NCBI RefSeq assembly: GCF_963583255.1
Contig: NC_084817.1
Span: 13,026,121 to 13,090,120 of the forward strand
Direction of reading: 5' to 3'
Length of the DNA: 64,000 bases
Origin: Pyrus communis
Taxonomy: Eukaryota > Streptophyta > Magnoliopsida > Rosales > Rosaceae
Shown here: piece by piece, positions 1-11,169 of the stretch
Position numbering within the stretch: position 1 is the stretch's first letter
Layout of the letters: the number at the start of each line of letters is the position of its first letter
The notes under the pieces: generated by a model
What the model saw: the letters and a program-made list of their open reading frames with translations, nothing else
The model's database searches: none
Told to the model about the DNA's origin: nothing
Program-made: the position numbers and the translations under genes

Positions 1-1870
1 GTTGGCTATGTCGATGAGCCAAAATGGTCTGGATAAGCCTTTGTCAGTAAGGAGGTTTCCCGGAGCTAAGTCTCCAAAAGCAGCGTAGCCCATGCAGCCG
101 CATAGAATGTAGAAAATGGACGTCACTGCCAAACTAAGTTGAGTGGCCTTCTTCATTGTTTTGGTTTCAGATGGTGGGGATTTAACTGTGTCCTGTTACA
201 TTTATATGGTTGATTAAGTACATAAAATTGTTGCGAAAAGTATAAACATTGTTAATTTTAACTTGAAGAAGATATAAACCTGAATTTCAATGAGGATGAT
301 TGAGTAAGAGAAGGCAAAAGCTATGTCACCAAGTGCTTGGAAGGTCCTCCACATCTTTTGGGCTGGAGTCACAACCCCAATGCTCATTCCGGACATGCTT
401 CCCTTGATTTTTCCATTTTCTGGTATATCCACACAAAAAAAGATAGAACTAAATTAGTTTACCAGAACCATTTTAATCTTGAAAACCAAATTCAAATTTT
501 AATGCATCATTTGACATTTGATTCTTGTTCTCTTAATCATTTGGTGATCTAGAATTTATGGTAACCTACCTTTGAATTTGAGATCAGGCGTGCAGAATAA
601 ATAAATGTGACTTTAATTAATGTATTAATCTCCATTATTGATATCAAATATAATAGTGAGTGACCATGCATTCTTGGTCACCGGAGAAAGCATTTCTCCA
701 TTCAATATAGCAGTAATAGATATGTGTACCAGCAACTTTGGCAATTCCAAGGGCTAGTCCAATTCCTGAGTAAGTGAAGGACATGAATGCAGCAACAACG
801 GAGAGCCAAGACAACTTATCAAAGTTCGGAATTTGAGACAATATAATTTCTGAGATTCCAAAAGCCAGCATATAGGGATTGCTGCTGGTAAGGCATGGAT
901 CTTTTCCACCACTATTGTGGAAGCAAGTAGACCTTTTTATTGCCCTGTTAATCAAGACAAAAAATATAATGTAATCAAATATTTGCATGCGATCCAATAT
1001 CTTAGTGGATAGGGTGTTGAATTTTTACACATGCAACCGAGGTTCAAAACTCTCTCTCCTAAATTAATGTGACAATTTCAAATCCTTCCTCTCTCCCTAA
1101 TAATAATAATAAAATTAAAAAAAAAATGTGATCAAACATCACCAATTTCTTAATTGAGTCTAAACACTCAAGACTTACACCATGCTTATAGCTGCTGTTA
1201 CAGTATAGCCAATAGTAGTTCCAAAAAGGTTCAATTGCTGAATAAATCCACACATTTTGACCTGAACTTTACCTGAGAAATTCAAATTAACACAAAAAAA
1301 AAAAAAAAAAAAAAAATTTGGGTTATATACCTTTGGAAAAAAAAAAAAAAAAAAAAACAAAAAATATCCTTATTTCTTATGTCAAAAAAAAATAAAAAGT
1401 ATTAGGCAAAATTCACCAAGGTGGGATCGAACAGCATCCGAGTAAGTGCGGCTTCTCTTTCCAGTGACGGGATCACGATAGCAGGAAACAAGAAGAGTTG
1501 AAGCGTAGTACGTGATGAAGGAGAACATGACCATCACAACAGGACCAGCAATCCATCCAAGCTGAGCTATGGCCCAAGTCAAGGACAGAACTCCAGACCC
1601 AATCACAGCAGTAATTATGTGTGAACTTGCCGTCCAGAGAGTTCCTTGTACCACAAACAACACAAAAAAAAAGAATAACAAATGAACATGCAAGTCAAAG
1701 TGTATGCATTTTACTTAGCATTCTCAAGAAGAGAAGTATAACTTACCGGTTCTTTTGGGGTGGCCATCTTCATCGACGATTTTGGAGCCTCCTTGCACAT
1801 CGAGTGAGACATCAAAAGCTGGGCTGTGGTGAAGCTGCAGCTGGTTCCTTGTGGCAATGTTTTCACCCAT
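1..1870 (-). CDS. AAP: Amino acid permease (AAP family), six exons, 3' end beyond window
   Basis: Proton-coupled amino acid importer of the plasma membrane (AAAP/ATF1 superfamily, AAP type). Exons on the minus strand are 1747-1870, 1417-1644, 1179-1272, 730-944, 280-419 and 1-192. All junctions fit GT/AG, the phases agree, and together they give 331 uninterrupted codons of the usual 470-490. The start ATG at 1868-1870 opens with [20 protein letters not shown], a typical AAP N-terminus. Residues from about 42 hold the first membrane segment ([20 protein letters not shown]). Later family signatures include [48 protein letters not shown] and [11 protein letters not shown]. The last exon runs off position 1 at a further membrane segment. 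Introns carry long T/A runs but no disruption is visible. The exact AAP paralogue cannot be set from this fragment. Confidence 0.93.
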
Positions 1871-2711
1871 AAAATTAAAATGCAATTATGCTGCAACTCT
1901 CACTCAGTTCCAAACAATTCTTTAGTGTTCTTCTGTTCTAACAAATAATCCCAAAGTTTGTTCAATACAATCTATGAAAAATGAGGGGAGAGAAACAGAT
2001 GGATCTTCTTCTTTAATGCATCTAAATGGTATTAGTATTACTGACATAAACACAAATTGTTTAATAATTTATTAAGTTGATAAATACTAACCAATGCACT
2101 ATTTATTCGCCTAAAAAAGATATGCTGTTTATTGACTACATTATCCCTTACATGCAAAAAAATTTGGCATGTCTGTTGTACTGCCACGTCTATTTATCTC
2201 GACTTATATCTATTTATCTAGTTTAACTTCATGAATATACACACAGATATACATACGGTGTTTCTGAATTACATCATATTATCCATTGATGTCGGGATAG
2301 TGCTTACCTCCTAAATCGCCTTATCCTTGTAAATAGGTCAAATGGTTGACTGAGTGTGTGTTCCACTACTAATTAACACAAGCTATTATATATATAAGCT
2401 TAATAAATTATCGCCATTAAAATAATATATTGACAATCAAGCGCATTTGGTACCTTTTTTTTTTACTGCCTTCAGGCCCAAAGGACTTACAAAATAATAT
2501 TCGTGTTTAGGTTAGATTAATTGCAATTGCAGATGCATATTTACATACGCTATACTAGTACGCTACTAGTAATCGAACAGTAGTCTGTACAATCATACAA
2601 CACTAAATAACTTCATCAGATTGCAGAACGCGTTCAGTAGAATGTCAAAACTATGTAGCAATGATCAACGGAAGTTCATTAATCCAACACCATTGCTTTA
2701 AAACCGAAGGA
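1871..2711. other. Upstream region of the permease gene
   Basis: AT-rich sequence 5' of the permease start codon, expected to hold its 5' UTR and promoter on the minus strand. I see a (TA)-rich stretch near 2388-2398 but cannot assign a TATA box with confidence. No coding potential is visible. A copia remnant begins about 840 bp upstream of the ATG, which limits the undisturbed promoter. Confidence 0.5.
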
Positions 2712-2873
2712 TGCAAAAGAGAATGCTCTTTGGAAAGTATTGTATCTCTATTCATCTGTCAAAGAGGAATTTATAAGATGATACAATCATAACAATAAGG
2801 AAATAATTAATTTACATGAAATTACATTAAACTGAGAATTCCGAGATTACAAGAATATATACAAAAGTTAACA
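2712..2873 (-). repeat. Candidate short copia 3' LTR
   Basis: On the minus strand this follows directly after a purine-rich tract (GGAGAG) and begins TGTTAAC. It contains a TATA-like TATAAATTCC and would end in TGCA at 2712, giving about 162 bp. Its position just after the copia C-terminal remnant supports a 3' LTR. No 5' partner is present, so the far boundary is a guess. Confidence 0.45.
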
Positions 2874-3212
2874 CTCTCCTACAAGTTGGTGCATATATGT
2901 TGCACATGCTCAACTTGTGTAAGAAACTTAAAAACTTATGACTTGAAATAGCCTTTTTGAGAATATTTTCCAACTGATCTTCCGTCTTATTGCAGCTCTC
3001 AATTATTTTCCCTTTCAATTTTTCCTTGATGAATAATCAATCAACTTCAATATGATTTGTTTTGTGTGTATTGACCTGAAATGCATGTCTTGACTTACTA
3101 CACTCAAGCCATAAGTAAGGTCTGGTCTTGTGTGTACCAAGTAAATTAAACGAACTACAAACCCTTAGTATCTCCCCTTGTCAACTTGTACTTGATTAGG
3201 ATCAACACTAAC
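2866..3212 (-). pseudogene. Ty1/copia pol C-terminal remnant
   Basis: Minus-strand translation in shifting frames gives hallmark copia pol pieces: VDKGRY followed by LIYLVHTRPDLTYGLSVVS (end of RT/start of RNase H), then HIEVD-LFIKEKL and a DQLENILKKAISS / IYAPT end (RNase H C-terminus). The blocks between the two halves are missing, so there is an internal deletion. A TAA follows VDKGRY and a TGA follows HIEVD. It is a dead fragment lying upstream of the permease gene in the same orientation. Confidence 0.75.
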
Positions 3213-3822
3213 CTTCAAACCTTCCTCTCTCATTTGAGAGTCTCTTTAGCATTTCTCGTTTGTTAATAAATTTCCATGAGAATGTGTAGCGGGCATCGTA
3301 ATTCAAAATATGACTCCCAAATAGTTAACGAATTTATATTTCAGAAATTTGCTTGCTTCCAGTTCCAGCTATAAATGTCATCCAAACAAATCAGAGACAG
3401 AACGCTGTAAACTGCTAAACAGAGAAAAGCCTATCCAAACGGCTATGCAATAATAGATCATTTAAAATATTAATTCAACACATACATTTCTAATTGAAAC
3501 AAAGACCTCTCGCGCGTGACTTTGCTCAAGTCAAACACACAAACAACACATTGATTAAGATGAGGGAGCGCCAAAAGCGGATGAAACAGTTAAAACCCAA
3601 CTAGGGTAGTGATTCATATTATTTTTGCTTTCCAAGTGTATGTTTTATCTTCAGTGCGAATATTTAAGGGAAAAAAGATGAACAAATAAAAAAGAGAGTA
3701 AATAAACAATTTTTAACCAACAGTAGAGAACTGTTAGACCAATTATTGAATTAACAATATACAATTGTGTAGCAAATTAAAGCTCCAAAAAATAACCCAT
3801 GAAGATTAAAAGGTTTTGAAAA
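3213..3822. other. AT-rich intergenic sequence, nothing recognised
   Basis: No open frame of note, no repeat structure and no RNA gene recognised. It may include flanks of the copia remnant. Confidence 0.4.
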
Positions 3823-4289
3823 AATTATAGCAATCCTTCCTCAATTTTAACCCAAATGGAGCAATGGTCATTCAACTAAATCCTTGATCATTGGTTTCTT
3901 AACTCATCAAAACGTGCAGTTATGATCATTTTCGTCCACTTCATCAGAATTCAAACAAAATGAGTTATGTTGGAATGATCATTACTACAATTTAGTTAAA
4001 GTTGAGGAACAATGCTCCAATTGGGTTAAAATTGAGGGACCATTTCTCCAATTTGGTTAAAGTTGAGGGACCTTTGCTACAATTTTTTCTAATTAGGTTT
4101 TTCATATTAACCCCTTTATTCAGCCTCACGTGTATGGCACGTGACTTATTTTGACAGAAGTTCTAACGGAGTTGACAAAAAGGATCATAGATACACGTTT
4201 TGATTAGTTAAGGGATCAATAGTCATAGATTTTTAGTTGCGGAACCATTACTCCAATTGGATTAAAGTTGAAGAACCATTACTATAATT
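3823..4289. mobile_element. Foldback / MITE-like element with long terminal inverted repeats
   Basis: The left arm starts AATTATAGCAATCCTTCCTC. The reverse complement of the right arm starts AATTATAGTAATGGTTCTTC. The arms stay alignable, with roughly 75-80% identity by eye, for about 150 bp, through shared blocks such as CTTAACT-ATCAAAACGTG. Between the arms (about 3985-4090) lie further 31-33 bp copies of the unit GGTTAAAGTTGAGGGACCATTnCTCCAATT. There is no coding capacity. The superfamily is uncertain because no clear target duplication was found. Confidence 0.6.
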
Positions 4290-4890
4290 ACCTCAAAATT
4301 TTGTTTTCAGAGAGAGCAGAGAACAAGTGATACTTCGGTCAATTTCGTTTTGTTTAAAAAAAAAAAAAAGAGTTTTGTATATTTGCTATAGTATTGGATA
4401 CGGACTCAAAAGTATAAAGGAATGGGGAGGCACAAAATTGTGCAAACTTGTTTACAAAGCTTTTGTGTTTCTAGTTTTTACCATTGAGAGTGCTATCAGA
4501 CCTCCAGTTTTTATTCTAGTGAAGTCATTTCAGGCTATGTAATAAATGAATTCAACGTAAGATGATTGTCGATAATCTTGTACTTCTTCTTCTTTTTAAA
4601 AAGTAGACCAAATGTTGACTTTGTTATGGTAGTCCACCGTTTTGAGGGACTAGGAAGACTCACAAATGGTATGTAAGTTGAACATTTTATAGCTAATTTA
4701 ATTAATTGTGCACACACCATCGTTGTATGAGTTGTGAGTCTTGTGACTCACTGTGGGCAACAAATTAAAATTCTTTTTCGATTTTTGTGTCTAGAACAAA
4801 TGGATCAGGAAATCCAGATCGTTTAAAGAAAGAGATTCGGGCCGTTCAATGGTTTGGTTTTGTGTGAGGCGGGTCATTGGAATGGGTTAA
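4290..4890. other. Intergenic sequence between foldback element and CACTA element
   Basis: Only short open frames with low-complexity composition are present, and none resembles a known protein. The last three bases (TAA, 4888-4890) match the three bases after the CACTA element. Confidence 0.4.
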
Positions 4891-4894
4891 CACT

Positions 4895-5170
4895 AAGCGC
4901 AACAAAATATAGTTCGTTGCGCAAAGAAAAAAAAAATGTCGCCAGAGAATTAGCATGACGAAACCTTCATCGCGCGAAGCCCGTTGCACAAAGATCGTGA
5001 AAGAAGGGCTTGCGTGACGACACCATAAGCTACGTTGTGCAAAAGTGCTTTGCGCACCAACAATAAGTGTGTTGCACGAAATGTGTTATGTGATATAGCT
5101 TACTCTCATTGTCGCACAAAGATAGGTGTGTGATATAGGTTATTGTTGTCGTGCAAAGCCCTTTTGCGCA
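4895..5170. repeat. Left subterminal repeat region of CACTA element
   Basis: Many short direct and inverted copies of GCGCAA/TTGCGC/GCACAAAG-type motifs, as expected for transposase binding arrays near CACTA ends. Confidence 0.6.
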
Positions 5171-5389
5171 ACATAGCTTGTGCCGTCGTCATACAAAGTT
5201 GTTGTTATTTTTAATTTTTTTTACAATATATTTTTTTATTTAATTTTATAAATATTTTAATTAATTTATAAACAATAATTAATAAACCAAGAAAAGTATT
5301 TAATTATTAAATATATGAAAATGTACATACAAGCTGTCCGAATAGAAAAAAAACTACAACAAATAGTTGTCCAGGCTTAATGCATCAGG

Positions 5390-6200
5390 CTACTGGGTAT
5401 CAACTGGGCGAAGCGGCTGGGAGGTTGAAAGTGGAGAAAGATAAGGTGTTGGCATCAAGATTTTGAGGCCGGACAGCTGGAAGGCCTGTAAGATCATGCT
5501 CATCTTCTCGTCCTGGGTTGCAATATGGGTTTCTTGAGCTGTAATCTGGGCTTTTTGGGCCACAATCTTATCTTTCAGGGTTGCCCCTTCCTCCGTCAAG
5601 GCGATGACCTGTCCCGCGGTCGGTCTGAAAAAGGAGGCACCCGTCTCCCGAACTAGCACCTTCCCCATCCCCGAACAACCTTGCCATGACGATGACCAAG
5701 CGTCTGATCCAAGGTCTCAGTCAGGATTTGAAGACCCGTGTCCTAGGGTACAGTGACGTCCTCGATCGGGGTCTCCAGGGGAAGCTGCGATGCTGCTTGT
5801 TGGAGAAGAGCTTGTAATAATAAGAAAAACATTTAATATTAATAAAAAAAATGTAATTAATATTTAAATGATTCATAAATATAAGAATAATAACAATTAC
5901 ATATACATACTTGGAGCTGCTTAACGATCTCTTCATCGGGTCGAACATAAACTTCCTTGAACATGTCGAACTCTAGGAACTTAGAACCCTCTTGAAGAAA
6001 AAAAAAATGTTACTAATCATAATAAAAAAGTAAATTGTATAAAATTGAGAATCAGCATACTTTTACCTAACATCGCGCCTCAACCCTATTAGAGAAAGGC
6101 ATCAAACCAAAATGGTGGAGAAGTGTCTTTGACTCTCGAGCTTTCTTGCTAGCAACATATTTCTTCTGTTAAACACATAATATACATGTGAATGCGACCA
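5390..6200 (-). pseudogene. Transposase_24 (Ptta/En/Spm-like) remnant of the CACTA element
   Basis: The C-terminal open part (5390-5668) encodes GQVIALTEEGATLKDKIVAQ followed by repeated QKAQ/QETH/TQDEKM heptad-like residues, the coiled-coil tail seen in plant Transposase_24 proteins. Upstream pieces in other frames carry KFLEFDMFKEVYVRPDEEIV and SKKARESKTLLHHFGLMPFS, which match the conserved middle of that family. Introns or frameshifts interrupt it, and no full reading frame remains. Its role in the transposon is presumed accessory (TNP1-like or structural). Confidence 0.6.
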
Positions 6201-6219
6201 GAGATCCCAAGAATGATTC

Positions 6220-6800
6220 CGTCCATTGTACGGGGAGGAGAAAAGAGAGACTAAGAGAGGTTATGAGAAGAATAGACGGTGGGAGAGAGGGCTATGGGAA
6301 GAATAAATGGCGAGAAAGGAGTTACAAGAAAGATAAAAGGGTTCTAGAATATTAGGGCTTTTGTTTTGACCTGATAGTGGAATTGGGAAAATATTGGAAA
6401 AGAAAAGGGTTTTTTTTGTCCAGACGAGAAGAGAGAGATTGAAATTGAGAGTGAAACCATAACTTAGATTCAGGGGAAAAGAGCGATAGGGAAGAGAGAG
6501 ACTGAGTGAGAGAGAGGACGAGAAAGGGAAGGGACGCTAATGATAAAAAAAGACCCTGTTTTTCCAATTGGACCACCAAAATTTTAACAAATTGCTCGAT
6601 GTCTATACACATTATGACATCGCTATGGGTGTTTGTGCGACAAGCCCTATATGTAGTCACACAATGGGCTTTTGCACAAAGATCGATTATGTGTCGTTCT
6701 ATTGGTTTTTGCGCAACGATCCCTTCATGGCGTCGTGTGATTAGTTTTTGCACAACGACCCCATTGTGGCGGCGCACAATTTATATTTAAAAAAAATATT
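6220..6800. repeat. Internal G/A-rich leader plus subterminal-like repeats inside the CACTA element
   Basis: A GAGAGA-rich block (6230-6540) is followed by several copies of a TTTTGCGCAACGA/TTGTGCGACAAGCC motif family (6595-6785). The same order, GA-rich leader then repeats, occurs at the true right end (10440-11035). Open frames read across this block are artefacts of the repeats. Confidence 0.5.
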
Positions 6801-6875
6801 TATTATACATACAAAATAAATAAAATTTAAAGATACTTAATAAATATATATAACATTCAATTTAACAAGTTTACA

Positions 6876-9800
6876 TTAATCCTCATCTGAACTACAATAA
6901 TAACTATCGTTATCTTCACTACTATTATTTTCGGATTCCCATTTGTCCTCATCTTCGTTTCCCTCTTTTGGTGCATTGTATCGTGGCAAATCACCTAGGT
7001 CAACTGTAATTGACTTTATTGGTATTTCAATATCGGGAACTCCAACATTAGTATCTCGGAGTGTTTTTCACCAATTTCTATCCAAGATGAAAGCTGTTGG
7101 CCAGCGACGTTGTTGTCATTTTCATCATGATCTAGTTCCAGAATATTATATAGCCCTCTTTGATCAATCTTCTAAATAACTTTCCAACCACTGCCGCCTT
7201 TAGGGTCATCTAAATAGAATATTTGTTTCGCCATAGTTTCCAAAATGTATGGGTCTTCATCATACAAATGTCTAGTAGTGTTTACTGATAGTAAACCTTG
7301 ATCTCGCTTAACACTTGTTTGGTTACATGGGTTTGTATCAAACCAAAGACACTTAAACATGATCACTTGACATCTGTCTTTATAAGCAGTTATACTACAC
7401 TATTAGTTTCCATAGAAATCAATGTCTTCATTGTCACCGGCACCTGGGACAAGGACACCACTATTTTGAGTAGACGACTTGTCATCACGCGCTGCCCCTA
7501 AGAACTTGATCTTGTTGAAGGATGCTCCCGCTTCATCAACTATTTATGCTCTTCAAGGTATGACAATTGTTGAGTATGAACCAATGTGCTACCTGCATGT
7601 CTTTTTTGGTAAACGATTCGCCTTTTACAGGATCACCGAAGGGTCGCGCGATTTGAGTAGAAATATACAGTTTCTCTTTTCTGACACCACCATCATTATT
7701 GTGTTGAGCATGATTGAAATCCATCTCAACATCTTCAAGATACATTGCACAAAAAGTAAGTGACTCGTATGCGACCCATGCCTCCAAAAGTGATCCTTAG
7801 GGCTTTGGCCTATTTTTGACACACTTTTTCAACTCACCAATAAATCTTCACAAATAAAAGGTATGATACAAATTATTCAAAGCATTCATTGATCATGATT
7901 CTGTTATATATATGGAGGCCTAATTAACTACCTTTCTATTGGATACATCTATCGATAGTTGACTTGTTCGACAAGTAATGCCTCATATGGTAAGTGAATC
8001 ATACTTGTAAAAAAAGTTGGAGGAAGTAACTATTCAAACTTGCATAGGACGTCAACAATGTTGTCGCGCAACTGTTTAACATCCGACTTCCGCAAGCACC
8101 TTGTAGTCAATTGCGAAAAAAATCTCGACAACAACACGATTGGTTTCACCACATCAAGAGGCAATAAGTGTGTGCCCATTTGTTCCAAATCGAGGCGAGC
8201 CTTGATCGTGCCCTTTGTTTTTCCTTTAATGTCTAGAATTGTCCTGACCACAGTATCAAACACATTTTTCTCAATATGCATAACATAAAGGTTGTGTCTC
8301 ATTTTTAACTTTGACCAGTACAGGAGTTCAAATAACATACTCTTGTGCGTCCAGTTCAGATGTGTAGTTGGTCTAGTCGTACTGACCCCTTTACCGAAAT
8401 GACCAAAATCCAAACGGTTTAACTAATCCAAAATCTCATCTCCGAACCATTCTCTTGGTCTTGGGCGAGTCTCTATTATGCCATTGTAGGCTTTATCATT
8501 CGGACACCACGTGTTGTCCCAAGGGAGCCATCTACAATGACCAAGATAACAAACTTTTCCCGCATGCCAAGATGATGTTACGTTCTCCTTTCATATTTGG
8601 ACATGCCGAATAACCCCTCGTCATCCACCTGAAAAAACTATTGCATATACGAGAAAATAGTTTACAATCCACATCATTGTTGCTCGCATGGTGAACATCT
8701 GTTCAGTGTACTTATCGTATATATCAACATCGTTTTCCCATAAATCCTTTAGCTCATCAACCAACAGCCGCAAATAAACATCAATCGACTTTCCTTAATC
8801 TTTAGTAATTAATAGAGTCAACATCATGTACTTTTTTTTCATGCACTTCCAAGGTGACAAATTATAAGGAAACACGTCAACCGCCGAAGTGCTGTGGGTT
8901 TGGTTTAGAACCCCGAATGGATCAAATCCATCAGTGGCAAGTCCTAATCTGACGTTGCACTGGTTAGTTGCAAAATTAGGGTACATCCAATCGAATTCTT
9001 TCCATGCCTCTCCATCTGCATGATGCCTCATAACATCATCATTTACCCGTCCTTCCTTATGCTTTCTCATGTCATTTCTGGTATGCATCAACGTGTACAA
9101 TCATTGCAACCTAGGCTTTAATGGAAGATAACGCATTACTTTTTGTGTGGAATCTTGGCCTTTCTATTCTGCGATGTCATTTTAAACATCGGCTCATTGC
9201 ATACAGGGCATTTATCCAACTGTTTGTTCTCCTTATAGAACAATATACAATTATTTCCACATGCGTGAATTTTTTCATACCCCAATCTGAGACCATTCAA
9301 CACTTTTTGGGCACTTTTATGATCTTGAGGTAAACAATTGTCTTTTGAAAGCATCCTTTTGATAACTTCCAAAAAGTAATGAAAACACTTGTTTGACGTA
9401 CGAAACTTGATCTTGCCATGCATCAACTCCACAATTTTCGTGAGCACCGAAAAGTTCTCGCAACCCAGATATAATTCTTGCTTGACTTTTTTCAATAGTT
9501 TTTCATTAGTTTTTGAATGCCTCACTATCCATGGTTGGAGGGATGTCATCTCTCCCTTCCTAATTGGTGTTGGTCGAGGCCTATAGATAAACGCCATTTT
9601 GAATATCCATAGCTTATTCATTAGGATCCACATTAGATTCAACAGTCTCCACTTGTGTCACGTATGAAGACGGAGCATGGTCTAATCGTTCCCCATGATG
9701 ATTCCAAGTAGTATAGGTCTCAATCATCCCATTTCTTACTAAATGAAATTGAACATTTTTGAATGTCTCCTTCATTCAGTTGTTACACCTTCTACATGGA

Positions 9801-9914
9801 CACCAAATGGGAGTTGAACCCAGGTTGTCTACTTGTGAATTCAATGAAATCATCTATTCCATCCAAGTACTCAGCAACACATCTCTTCTAATTATGTATC
9901 CACTGTTTATCCAT
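6876..9914 (-). pseudogene. TNP2-type CACTA transposase, degenerate
   Basis: Catalytic transposase gene of the CACTA element, read on the minus strand in pieces. Start MDKQWIHN (ATG at 9912-9914) is followed almost at once by a stop. Then come the N-terminal zinc-binding association domain (CPCRRCNN, HLVRNG, YTTWNHHGE, about 9700-9860), the segment LGYEKIHACGNNCILFYKE with CPVC (9136-9642), and the Transposase_21 core (ADGEAWKEFDWMYPNFA, NVRLGLATDGFDPFG, 8795-9100). Next are HNLYVMHIEKNVFD (8030-8413), a DUF4218-like stretch (7900-8030) and a DUF4216-like C-terminus (VNTTRHLYDEDPYILETMAK, 7172-7366). It ends in an acidic tail with a stop at 6876-6878. Many stops and frameshifts make it non-functional. 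Confidence 0.8.
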
Positions 9915-11048
9915 TTCGTCTGCAATCACAATAAAAATACAAGAATTACAACAACAACTTCAACTATTGTCTTGTCACCTTATGCCTTCGATAAGGGCCC
10001 TATCCCATTCAGGAATGCACAATTATGTACTGTAATTTATGGTTCCATATGGATTAATTTTCGGCAGCATCTCCTTATAGTTCTTCAAGTGAATGCTGTA
10101 GATATATACTATATACCATGCACTAGAAGAACATCATGAAATGTTACCAAAAATACCACTATCGAAACCTAATATGTGAACCGCAAACTACGACACATAA
10201 CTATGCATTCCCAAACTGTCCAAAAAATAGGACAATTCAAGAATTAATTGGATCACAATCATACTTTCACTTCCATGCACGAAATCCAACTAATTCTCAA
10301 ATGGAAAACTAAGCTTTTCTTGAAAACAAAAGGTGTACAAAGTTAAGTAGTATTAACTCCGTACAACATAAAACAATTTTTAGTTTGAATTCTCAATTCA
10401 AATTACATATACAAATTCAAATCGCTTACCGGATAGGGATAGATCGACGAAGGGAGAGGAAAGGAGGAGAAGAGAGATGAAATATTTGTATGATGAATTT
10501 AAGAGCAAGGGAGGATTGGAGAAGGTTTTGAAGAGAGATGAGGGAGGGAGGCAGCTGCTGCAATTTGGTTTGCAATTTCTACCTCCCAGACTGCTTTGTT
10601 ATCTGGAAATACTCATCGACTTTGTGTGACGAAGGTCATGTCGTGCAAAGTATAAAACAGCGTTGCGCATATTGTTTGGTACGAAACATTATTGCCTTTT
10701 TTTTTTCCAGAAAATTGCATGACAGACGAACAACATCGCACAAAAACCCTTTGCACAATAGAGAACTATAACATCGCATAAAAACCCTTTGGGCAATGCA
10801 CTTGGTTCGTCGCGCAATTTTTCGGTGCCAAACCAGGATTTTATCGCATTTTTTCCAAAGATTGAGCAACGAATTTGTACCTTCGTCGCGCTAAAACAGT
10901 TTGCGCGACCGAAAGCTTCATCCCTTAATGGCACGCCGCGCAAAACATCATTGCGTGATGCTTTAACATCACGCGAAACGTTTTTGAGCGACGTAATATG
11001 CTTTATTGCGCAAATTTTTTGTCACACAAGTGTGTTTTTGTACTAGTG
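9915..11048 (-). repeat. 5' leader and right subterminal repeats of the CACTA element
   Basis: A G/A-rich probable transcribed leader (about 10437-10560) precedes dense copies of CATCGCACAAA, TTGCGCAA and GTCGCGC motifs up to the CTAGTG terminus. No protein-coding region is recognised. Confidence 0.55.
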
Positions 11049-11156
11049 TAATGAGGGTCACATGATATAAATTGAATCATCCATATTTTTGGGTTCGGTG
11101 GCTCGGCACATAGAGATGTGGAGAGGATCTCGATTCGTGGGCAACAATAGTTCCTA

Positions 11157-11169
11157 CCATGCAGTGCTA
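11157..11169. repeat. Target-site duplication, left copy (13 bp)
   Basis: CCATGCAGTGCTA occurs here and again at 12114-12126, bracketing a retroposed insertion. Confidence 0.8.

Larger units (their letters stand above)
4891..11048 (-). mobile_element. CACTA (En/Spm-type) DNA transposon, decayed
   Basis: The left end begins CACTAAG and the right end finishes CTAGTG, the reverse complement of CACTAG. Both are flanked by the same 3-bp target duplication TAA (4888-4890 and 11049-11051). Both ends are rich in short subterminal motifs such as TTGCGCAA, GCGCAAC and CGCACAAAG (4900-5170 and 10620-11035). Inside, on the minus strand, lie remnants of a TNP2-type transposase and a Transposase_24-like protein. 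Beyond CACTA(A/G) the two termini match poorly. The element may therefore be a composite, or one end may have diverged. Confidence 0.72.

Noticed and set aside
4327..4542. 71-codon frame on the plus strand
   Set aside because: Lys-rich start from a poly-A run, no recognisable motif, no neighbouring coding signal.
6352..6790. 141- and 94-codon frames on opposite strands inside the CACTA element
   Set aside because: Both read through subterminal-type repeats, and their periodic residues reflect the repeats.
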